The notes beneath the pieces were generated by a model. The model worked only from the letters and a program-made list of their open reading frames with translations, was not told where the DNA came from and did no database searches. The translations under genes and the position numbers were made by a program. 64,000 nucleotides of DNA from Sphaerimonospora mesophila NBRC 14179 = JCM 3151 (lineage in GTDB: Bacteria; Actinomycetota; Actinomycetes; Streptosporangiales; Streptosporangiaceae), in contig BCRI01000011.1 of assembly GCA_001552515.1 (NCBI GenBank), forward strand, positions 1 to 64,000, given 5' to 3'. Every line of letters begins with the position of its first letter. The first letter of the stretch is position 1. This document shows positions 15,507 through 21,854 of the stretch, piece by piece.

Positions 15507-16514
15507 TCACAGCGTTGCGGGCAGGCCCAGCCATGGTTTGTCGGTGGCGTCGAATCCGGTGAGCTCGGCGACCTTCCCGTCGACGATGTGCAGGACCGCG
15601 ATGTTCAACAAACGGTATTCCGGGTCGTCGGGGGTGCGGAGGTACAGCACGGCGGCAGGCATGCGGTTGACCGTCGTGACGATGCAGCGCCAGTCGTCGT
15701 AGCCGCGCTGGAAGAGCCCACCGGAGACCCAGCCGTCCACCGCGTCCTTGGCCGTGACGATCAAGGTGCCCGGCTCGGGCAGCATCGCGAAGCGCAGGTC
15801 GTCGCGCAGCAGGGCCATCAGCCCGTTGAGGTCGTTGCGCTCATGGGCGTCCATATACGACTTCACCACGCCGCGCTCGTCATCGGACAGCTCGTGCGTG
15901 GCAGGGCTCCGCCAGTCGAGACGGCGGTCGGGCAGCTGCTCGCGCATCGTCACGCGCGCCCGCTGCAGTGCGCTGGTCACCGATGCGACGGTCAGCTCGA
16001 GGGCGTTGGCGGCCTTCGACGCCGGCCAGCCGAGGACGTCGCGCAAGATGAACACCGCCCGCTGCCGCGGCGGCAGGTGCTGGACGGCGACGATGAACGC
16101 CAGCTCGATCGTCTCCCGCGCCACCACCGAATCCTGCGGGTCCTCCGGGAGCATCCGGTCCGGGTAGGGCTGCAGGTAGCGCACTTCCGAGCCCGCGCCC
16201 GGCAGTTCGGCAGGCACGGGTGTGCGGTCGTTGCGCTTCTCCAGGAAGTCGAGGCAGGCGTTCGTCGCGATCCGGTACAGCCAGGTCCGCAGCGCAGCGT
16301 GGCCCTTGAACGACTCCCGCTTGTTCCACGCCCGCAGGAACGTCTCCTGCGTCATGTCCTGGGCGTCGTCGTAGTTCGAGAGCATCCGGTAGCAGTGCAC
16401 CTGCAGCTCACGCCGGTAGCGCTCCGTGAGGAGCGCGAACTGTGCTGTGTCATGTGAGCGGGCCGCCGCGATGAACGCGGCCTCGTCGTCGCCCAGCAGT
16501 CTGGCGTCGGTCAT
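15507..16514 (-). CDS. ECF sigma factor with SnoaL-like C-terminal domain
   Basis: 335 residues. Region 2 (HCYRMLSNYDDAQDMTQETF, RTWLYRIATNACLDFLEKR) and region 4 (LPPRQRAVFILRDVLGWPAS, LTVASVTSALQRAR) are intact. The last 130 residues form an NTF2/SnoaL-type domain (DERGVVKSYMDAHERNDLNG...) that in SigG/SigJ-like sigma factors replaces the anti-sigma factor. I start at the ATG at 16514, with GGAAGG 10 nt ahead; a TTG three codons earlier sits too close to that ribosome site. No anti-sigma gene is adjacent. Confidence 0.9.
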   Translation of the reverse strand: MTDARLLGDDEAAFIAAARSHDTAQFALLTERYRRELQVHCYRMLSNYDDAQDMTQETFLRAWNKRESFKGHAALRTWLYRIATNACLDFLEKRNDRTPVPAELPGAGSEVRYLQPYPDRMLPEDPQDSVVARETIELAFIVAVQHLPPRQRAVFILRDVLGWPASKAANALELTVASVTSALQRARVTMREQLPDRRLDWRSPATHELSDDERGVVKSYMDAHERNDLNGLMALLRDDLRFAMLPEPGTLIVTAKDAVDGWVSGGLFQRGYDDWRCIVTTVNRMPAAVLYLRTPDDPEYRLLNIAVLHIVDGKVAELTGFDATDKPWLGLPATL

Positions 16515-16942
16515 GGTCGTCAATCCTTCCGCGGGTGGCGAGGGGCTACCGGAACTGACGACGTGGCGGAGGATTTCTGAGCGGTGAAGCCGCTGACACC
16601 GGGCCGTTCGTCAGGCCGGATGGGTCGGGTCGATCCAGGGGACGTGTTCGGGTCGGACACACCCTCGATGCCGAGGTGGGGTCCCCGTGGTACTGGGGAC
16701 CGTGGTCGGCGGACGCGCTCGCCGGTTCCGGCGTCGGTGAGAACGGTGGCGTACCGGTGGCGGCGCTTGAGAGCGAGGCCATCGACCCCGAGCACGCGGG
16801 CAACCCGCTGGGGCGGCAGCGGCGACCGCAGGAGCAGCCGCAGCGCCGTGGATTTCGATACCGCGACGTCGAGCGCTCGTCCGGCCCGGGAGCGGGACAG
16901 AGCCGTTGCTCGTACGGTCCCGGACCGGTCAGGGAAGAAGGC
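16515..16942. other. Gap with transposase relic
   Basis: 428 bp between the sigma factor and the HxlR gene. Apart from the ISL3 transposase relic (16703-16915) I see nothing in it. Confidence 0.5.
16703..16915 (-). pseudogene. ISL3-family transposase fragment
   Basis: About 70 codons on this strand match the middle of ISL3-type transposases: DVAVSKSTALRLLLRSPLPP, then RVARVLGVDGLALKRRHRYA and TVLTDAGTGERV. The aspartate in VLGVDG corresponds to the first catalytic acid of the DDE enzyme. No continuation is found on either side and no terminal inverted repeats are visible, so this is an old remnant. Confidence 0.75.
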
Positions 16943-17314
16943 TCAGAGTCTTGTCTCTTCCCGCGTGTCGAAAGCGCCGCGCGCGCGTTCGATCGCGGGC
17001 ATGTGCTCCGAGGCCCACGCCAGCAATACGTCAATGGGCTGCCGCAGGGTCTTGCCTAGCGGCGTGATCCGGTACCTGACCGCCACCGGACGCGTGGAGA
17101 CAACCTCGCGTTCGATCACCCCGTTGCGCTCAAGTCGGCGAAGAGTAGCGGTCAGCGACTTCTGCGTGACCGCGGGAATGGCCCGGCGGAGCTCGTTGAA
17201 GCGGCAGGGGCGTTCGCAGAGCTCGTTGAGTACGCCGAGGGACCACTTGTCGAGCACCTGATCGAGGAGCTCGCGGTGCGGGGCGTCGATGCGGAGTTCG
17301 CCGTCGGTATCCAT
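16943..17314 (-). CDS. HxlR family regulator
   Basis: 123-residue winged-helix repressor or activator. The signature LDKWSLGVLNELCERPCRFNE is followed by LRRAIPAVTQKSLTATLRRL (recognition region) and RNGVIEREV (wing). It is divergent from a RidA-family gene; a 25-bp inverted repeat lies between them (17350-17374), the obvious candidate operator. HxlR proteins usually sense electrophiles or metabolites and control an adjacent detoxifying enzyme. Confidence 0.9.
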   Translation of the reverse strand: MDTDGELRIDAPHRELLDQVLDKWSLGVLNELCERPCRFNELRRAIPAVTQKSLTATLRRLERNGVIEREVVSTRPVAVRYRITPLGKTLRQPIDVLLAWASEHMPAIERARGAFDTREETRL

Positions 17315-17349
17315 GGTGAAACCTAGTCTCGTTGAAGTGTCCTTCCGAT

Positions 17350-17374
17350 AGTAGATATCTTACGGATACCTACT
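17350..17374. promoter_or_regulatory. 25-bp inverted repeat, HxlR operator candidate
   Basis: AGTAGATATC (17350-17359) and GATACCTACT (17365-17374) pair in 9 of 10 positions around a 5-bp spacer. It is centred in the 79-bp gap between the divergent HxlR and RidA genes and is AT-rich as expected for a promoter. Confidence 0.65.
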
Positions 17375-17393
17375 TCGAGAAGGAGAAACGGCC

Positions 17394-17804
17394 ATGACCG
17401 TCCAGCACTTCACGCCGGAAGGCATGATGCAGCCCACCCCCTACCACCATGTGGCCGTCGGCAAGGGCACGACTCAGGTACATGTCAGCGGGCAGGTCGC
17501 CCGCCAGGCCGACGGAACACCGGTGGCCCCCGGAGATCTTGCCGGGCAGGTGGCCCAGGCCCTGCGGAACACCGCCCTCGGCCTGGCGGGCGCGGGCGCC
17601 TCGTTCGCGGACGTGCTGCGCCTGACGTTCTACGTGACCCAGTGGAGCCCGGAGAAGATCGGCGACTTCATGGCCGGAGTAGAGGCAGTCGCCGAAGAGA
17701 TCGGCCTCCAGCTTCCCATGCCGCCGGCCAGCCTCATCGGTGTCGACCACCTCTTCGAGCCGGATGTGCTCGTCGAGGTCGAGGCGACCGCACTGCTCGA
17801 CTGA
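17394..17804 (+). CDS. RidA/YjgF family protein
   Basis: 136 residues of the RidA fold; trimeric enamine/imine deaminases that remove reactive 2-aminoacrylate. Typical elements are TTQVHVSGQVARQADGTPV, LRLTFYVTQWSPEKIGDFM and PMPPASLIGVDHLFEPDVLV, with an acidic residue in the C-terminal EVEATA. The ligand-binding arginine of true RidA (usually in 'GxxRPAR' or 'P.RS.V.V') is replaced here by PPASLIGV, so this is a Rid subgroup whose deaminase activity is uncertain. AGAAGGAG precedes the ATG. Divergent from the HxlR regulator. Confidence 0.88.
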   Translation: MTVQHFTPEGMMQPTPYHHVAVGKGTTQVHVSGQVARQADGTPVAPGDLAGQVAQALRNTALGLAGAGASFADVLRLTFYVTQWSPEKIGDFMAGVEAVAEEIGLQLPMPPASLIGVDHLFEPDVLVEVEATALLD

Positions 17805-18094
17805 TTCGGTGCACATGAACCGGGTCGCCGCCGATGTGCGGGGTGAAGGTGAACGAGCGAAGGTTGCCGTGCTGAACCGTACGAGGTTCGCGCTGCACAG
17901 GGACCTCAGGGCTCCGGCGTTCTCGCGCTGGGTGCATGCCGCGTCGGTGATCATCACGAAAGCCGCGGCACTATGATCAACAGGAGGTCGACGGCGAGGT
18001 CGACCATCGGCCGGTCGGGAGCCGGGCCCGGGTCCGGGTCCGCCACTGCGATAACCGCGCCGGGGCATGCGGATTCGCTGTTGGAGGACGAGCT
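17805..18094. other. Intergenic region without recognised gene
   Basis: 290 bp upstream of the SDR gene. It contains that gene's GGAGG site and GC-rich short repeats (cgggtccgggtccg) but no supported gene. Confidence 0.4.
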
Positions 18095-18820
18095 GTGTCG
18101 ACCATTGTGATCGTGGGGGCCGGGCCGCAACTCGGGTTCGCCATCGGTGCGAAGTTCGCCGAGAAGGGCGGCTTCAACGTGGCGCTCGTGGCGCGACGCG
18201 AATCGCAACTCGCGGCCATGGTCGACAGGTTCCGGAGTGCAGGGGTGTCGGCTGCCGCTTTCGTGGCCGATGTCACTGATCGCCCGAATCTCGAAAAGGC
18301 GCTGGCGGCCGCGGAGGAGCACTTCGGGTCCATTGACGTCCTGGAGTACTCACCTGCCCCGACGCTGTCGGACCTGGCGGAACGGCCGCTCGTCTCCGCG
18401 GTCGATCTCACCGTCGAGGCGGTTCTGCCCGAGCTCGACACCTACTTCTTCGGCGCGGTCGCCGCTGTTCGCCAGGTGCTTCCCGGCATGATCGACCGTG
18501 GTGCCGGCACCATCATCGGTACGAGCGGTGCCGGATCGGGCCCGATGGTCGTCCCGCAGGTCGCCAACGCGAACGTCGCGAACGCTGCCATGCGCAACTG
18601 GCTCCTCGCGCTGAACGAGTCCGTCGCCGACCGGGGAGTGCACGTCGCGCACATCGCCCTGGGCGCGAGAATCGGAAGTGGCCGGCCGAACTCGGAGCCG
18701 GACGTGATCGCCGACCTCTACTGGAAGGCCCACGTCGAGCGCGACACCCCCGAGATCTTCCACCACGACCTGCCCGAAGAGTCCGATTTCCAGCTCGCCG
18801 ACAAGTTCAGGGTCGGCTGA
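18095..18820 (+). CDS. SDR-fold protein lacking the catalytic Tyr/Lys
   Basis: 241 residues of the short-chain dehydrogenase fold. The nucleotide-binding glycines are in IVGAGPQLGFAIGAKFAE, and DVTDR follows strand 4. GTIIGTSGAGSGP holds the usual serine region, but the YxxxK motif expected some 13 residues later is replaced by PQVANANVANAAMRNW. Neither Tyr nor Lys is present, so ordinary oxidoreductase chemistry is unlikely; a binding or regulatory role or non-redox activity is possible. GTG start with GGAGG 7 nt upstream. No partner gene; a strong hairpin at 19040 ends the unit. Confidence 0.85.
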   Translation: MSTIVIVGAGPQLGFAIGAKFAEKGGFNVALVARRESQLAAMVDRFRSAGVSAAAFVADVTDRPNLEKALAAAEEHFGSIDVLEYSPAPTLSDLAERPLVSAVDLTVEAVLPELDTYFFGAVAAVRQVLPGMIDRGAGTIIGTSGAGSGPMVVPQVANANVANAAMRNWLLALNESVADRGVHVAHIALGARIGSGRPNSEPDVIADLYWKAHVERDTPEIFHHDLPEESDFQLADKFRVG

Positions 18821-19114
18821 GCCCGGCTCCGGGAAGGTCACGACGGTCGCCGATGCGCTTCCGCAGGACGCAACTCGGCGTGCCCGCGGCCAATGACGCC
18901 GTGCTCCTGGCGCAAGCGGCGCAGCTGGGTGAACGTGAGCGGTGCCCGCCGCGGATCGCCAGGACGCGCGAGCCGGTGGTCCACCGCCGGCAGCGGCGTG
19001 CCGCTCGCCGCGACGTCGGCCGTGTAGGGCGCTGAACAGAGCGGGGGTGCCCCGGCCGGAAGGGCCGGGACACCCCCGCTTGCGTCGGCTCTGCAGCGGC
19101 CGAGTCTGACTGGG
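18821..19114. other. Convergent intergenic region
   Basis: Apart from the terminator at 19040-19080, a minus-strand frame around 18841-19020 reads LTFTQLRRLRQEHGVIGRG and looks weakly coding, but has no start, family or partner. Treated as non-coding or decayed. Confidence 0.4.
19040..19080. terminator. Bidirectional hairpin terminator
   Basis: Eighteen-base arms (from AGCGGGGGTGCCCCGGCC to its partner ending CACCCCCGCT) pair with one mismatch around a short loop. Placed between the convergent SDR-like and ester-cyclase-like genes, it can stop both transcripts. Confidence 0.75.
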
Positions 19115-19507
19115 TCAGCCTGCGAGCTGCTTCTGCAGGGTCTCGGCGTCGTGGACGGCCGACATGTGCAGGAACTTCCCGTCGCGGACCCGGTAGATGG
19201 CGTACTCGACGATCTCGATCGACTTGCCGGTGGGAGCGACCCCGAGCCACTCCTTGGCGGGGGTGCCGGTGTTGATCGCACGGACGGCGATGCTGTCGCC
19301 GTTGATGGCGAGCTCCTGGACCTCCCAGTGGAAGTCGGGGACCGCGTCGACGATGCTGTTCAGCTGTGCGACGAGAGCCGCGCGGGAGCTCGGCTCACTG
19401 TGCATGACGATGGATTCGTGGACGAACTCGTCCATGCGGTCGAACTCGCGCGCGTTGAGCGCCTCGACGTAGCTCTTGTAGAAGTCGCGCAGGTTGGTGT
19501 CGGACAT
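19115..19507 (-). CDS. Ester-cyclase / SnoaL-like protein
   Basis: 130 residues of the NTF2/SnoaL fold: FYKSYVEALNAREFDRMDEF, HESIVMHSEP, VDAVPDFHWEVQELAI, and GTPAKEWLGVAPTGKSIEI with VEYAIYRVRDGKF. This is the pattern of ester cyclases and related polyketide-ring cyclases as well as many stand-alone proteins of unknown ligand. ATG 19507 follows a purine-rich AAAGGGAAAG. The open frame continues upstream, but through a perfect 25-bp tandem repeat (19521-19572), so it is not coding. It lies downstream of, and in line with, an esterase gene. Confidence 0.85.
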   Translation of the reverse strand: MSDTNLRDFYKSYVEALNAREFDRMDEFVHESIVMHSEPSSRAALVAQLNSIVDAVPDFHWEVQELAINGDSIAVRAINTGTPAKEWLGVAPTGKSIEIVEYAIYRVRDGKFLHMSAVHDAETLQKQLAG

Positions 19508-19520
19508 GATTTCTTTCCCT

Positions 19521-19572
19521 TTCTGTGGGCCCCGGATCTGGGGCGCGTTCTGTGGGCCCCGGATCTGGGGCG
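19521..19572. repeat. Two perfect 25-bp direct repeats
   Basis: The 25 bases at 19521-19545 recur exactly at 19548-19572 (2-nt spacer; unit contains GGGCCCCGGATCTGGGGC). They lie directly upstream of the ester-cyclase-like gene. This could be a regulator site or a recent slippage duplication. Confidence 0.75.
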
Positions 19573-19644
19573 GGACCGAGCGGCGTCTCGTCGGAAGACG
19601 CACCCGTGGAGGGTCTGGCCGCGCGGTGCTGTCGTGCTGTGGGT

Positions 19645-20610
19645 TCAGGCGGTGTGGAGGGCTGCGCGGAGTGTGGCGGTGGCCTGGGTGATGGCGGCTT
19701 CGGCGGCCTGGGTGCCGCGGAGGGCGTTGAGCATGACGAAGTCGTGGATGATGCCCTGGTAGCGGGTGGCGGTGACGGGGACGCCGGCGGCGCGGAGCTT
19801 GTTGGCGTAGGCCTCGCCCTCGTCGCGCAGGACGTCCGCCTCGGCGGTGATGATCAGTGCCGGTGGCAGGCCGGTGAGCTGCTCGGTGGTGGCGCGCAAC
19901 GGGGATGCGGTGATCTCGGCTCGCTGTGCGGGGTCGGTGGTGTACTGGTCCCAGAACCACTGCATGCCGTCGCGGCGCAGGAAGTAGCCCTCGGCGAACC
20001 GGTGGTAGGAGCCGGTGTCGAAGTTCGCATCGGTGACCGGGTAGAACAACACCTGCTGCACCAGCGGGACGTCGCCGCGTTCCTTGGCCATCAGGGTCAG
20101 GGCGGCGCTCATGTTGCCGCCCACGGAGTCACCCGCGACCGCGATGCGCGAGGCGTCCAGGTCGTGGTTCGCGCCTTCGCGCACGACCCACTGGGCGACG
20201 GTGTAGTTCTGCTCGATGGCGATGGGGTAGCGGGCCTCGGGGGAAAGGTCGTACTCGGGGAAGACGACGGCGGCGTTCACGCCGGTGGCGAGCTCGCGGA
20301 CCAGGCGGTCGTGGGTGTGGGCGTTGCCGAACACCCAGCCGGCGCCGTGGATGTAGAGGATGACGGGCAGGGGCCCGGTGGCACCGGGCGGGCGGACGAT
20401 ACGGGCCCGGACACTCCCCGTCGGGCCGCCGGAAACGGTGATCCACTCCTCGTCGACCTGCGGCTTGTCGATCTCACCGGACTGCACCTCGTCGACCGTC
20501 TTGCGGCCCTCGACGGGGCCCAGGTCGAACAGATAGGGCGGATCGGCGGTGGCTGCGGCGAACTCCGCGGCGGCGGTTTCCAGAACGGGGGTCGTCGTGT
20601 GATCCGACAT
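19645..20610 (-). CDS. Alpha/beta hydrolase, hormone-sensitive-lipase type esterase
   Basis: 321 residues. The HSL-family oxyanion motif is YIHGAGW (HGAG rather than HGGG). The nucleophile is in VAGDSVGGNMSA (GDSVGG), the acid in TAEADVLRDEG, and the histidine in GIIHDFVML. Such enzymes hydrolyse short acyl esters. AAGGAG stands 7 nt before the ATG at 20610. The ester-cyclase-like gene follows on the same strand after 137 bp, and a chloroperoxidase-like hydrolase precedes it. Confidence 0.9.
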   Translation of the reverse strand: MSDHTTTPVLETAAAEFAAATADPPYLFDLGPVEGRKTVDEVQSGEIDKPQVDEEWITVSGGPTGSVRARIVRPPGATGPLPVILYIHGAGWVFGNAHTHDRLVRELATGVNAAVVFPEYDLSPEARYPIAIEQNYTVAQWVVREGANHDLDASRIAVAGDSVGGNMSAALTLMAKERGDVPLVQQVLFYPVTDANFDTGSYHRFAEGYFLRRDGMQWFWDQYTTDPAQRAEITASPLRATTEQLTGLPPALIITAEADVLRDEGEAYANKLRAAGVPVTATRYQGIIHDFVMLNALRGTQAAEAAITQATATLRAALHTA

Positions 20611-20825
20611 GACAAGACTCCTTGAAAGGGGTGGGATTTGACGGGTCGGCATCGGCTGGGTGCCGCCTGCCGTGGCGGGCCGCGATGCCTCGATGCGGTT
20701 TCGGTAAGCCGAAACGGTGTCAGCGACGTTGCTCCGCCTGCGGATCGCCTACCGGGCCTGTGCAGGCTCGAAAGCTGAGAGGTCGCGTTCGGTTCCCCCG
20801 GCCGGGCACTCGGGTCCGGCCGGTG

Positions 20826-21650
20826 TCAGTTCTTGATGAAGTCGAGGAGGTCGGCGTTGATGGTCTCGGCGTTCACGGTGCACATGCCGTGCGACAGCCC
20901 CGGGTAGACCTTCAAGCTGGCGTTCTTGACCAGCGTGACCGCCACCTCGGCGGAGCAGGCGATCGGAACGATCTGATCGTCGTCGCCGTGCATGATGAGC
21001 GTGGGCACGTCGATCGCCCGGAGGTCGTCGGTGAAGTCGGTCTCAGAGAACGCCTTGATCCCTTCGTAGTGCGCCTGTACGCCACCGGCCATCCCCTGAC
21101 GCCACCAGTTCCAGATGACACCCTGGGACGCGTCCGCGCCCGGACGGTTGAACCCGTAGAACGGCCCGGAGGCGATGTCGAGGTAGAACTGGGAGCGGTC
21201 GGTGGCCACGGCTTCGCGGAAGCCGTCGAAGACCTCGATCGGCACCCCTCCCGGATTCGATTCTGTTTGGACCAGGAGCGGCGGGACCGCTCCGATGAGG
21301 ACGGCCTTGGCGACCCGTCCGGCGCCGTGCCCGGCAACGTACCGGGCGACCTCTCCACCGCCGGTGGAGTGGCCGACGTGGACGACGTCGCGCAGGCCGA
21401 GGTGCGCCACCACGGCAGCGGCGTCCGCCGAGTAGTGATCCATGTCGTGCCCGTGGCCGACCTGGGCGGAGCGCCCGTGCCCCCGGCGGTCGTGGGCGAT
21501 GACGCGGTAGCCCCGCTGGACGAGGAACAACAGTTGGGCGTCCCACTCGTCCGAGCTCAGCGGCCAGCCGTGGTGGAACATGATGGGCCGGCCCGAGCCC
21601 CAGTCCTTGTAGAAGATCCCGGTTCCGTCGCCGGTGGTGACGAACGGCAT
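20826..21650 (-). CDS. Alpha/beta hydrolase, non-heme chloroperoxidase-like
   Basis: 274 residues close to the cofactor-free haloperoxidase/arylesterase group: [19 protein letters not shown] (oxyanion), [24 protein letters not shown] (nucleophile Ser in GHSTGG), Asp in HGDDDQIVP, His in PGLSHGM. Such enzymes are esterases or perhydrolases in vivo. The ATG at 21650 has AAGGAG 6 nt ahead. The promoter region carries three 28-bp tandem repeats with a palindromic core, which suggests tight regulation. Confidence 0.92.
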   Translation of the reverse strand: MPFVTTGDGTGIFYKDWGSGRPIMFHHGWPLSSDEWDAQLLFLVQRGYRVIAHDRRGHGRSAQVGHGHDMDHYSADAAAVVAHLGLRDVVHVGHSTGGGEVARYVAGHGAGRVAKAVLIGAVPPLLVQTESNPGGVPIEVFDGFREAVATDRSQFYLDIASGPFYGFNRPGADASQGVIWNWWRQGMAGGVQAHYEGIKAFSETDFTDDLRAIDVPTLIMHGDDDQIVPIACSAEVAVTLVKNASLKVYPGLSHGMCTVNAETINADLLDFIKN

Positions 21651-21734
21651 GGTCTGCTCCTTGTGGTCCCGCCCGAGTGCCGGGCGGATTCGATGTCTCC
21701 ACAAGAGTGGCTCAGCGACCATGCCGACGGCCTC

Positions 21735-21818
21735 CGTCAGCTGACTGACATCCGACCGGCTCCGTCAGGTGACTGACATCCGGTCGGCCGCGTCAGGTGA
21801 CTGACATCCGGCCGACGG
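21735..21818. repeat. Three 28-bp tandem repeats with GTCAG-N4-CTGAC cores
   Basis: CGTCAG starts at 21735, 21763 and 21791, exactly 28 bp apart. Each copy contains GTCAGSTGACTGAC (an inverted repeat) followed by ATCCG. The array sits 85 bp upstream of the chloroperoxidase-like gene, after the stop of the LuxR-type regulator. Likely an operator array. Confidence 0.8.
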
Positions 21819-21854
21819 AGTGCTTACGTCAGACCCTGAGAGGTGCTGCGGCCG

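Noticed and set aside
21735-21818. CRISPR array
   Set aside because: The three 28-bp units are contiguous with no spacers, and no cas gene is in the window.
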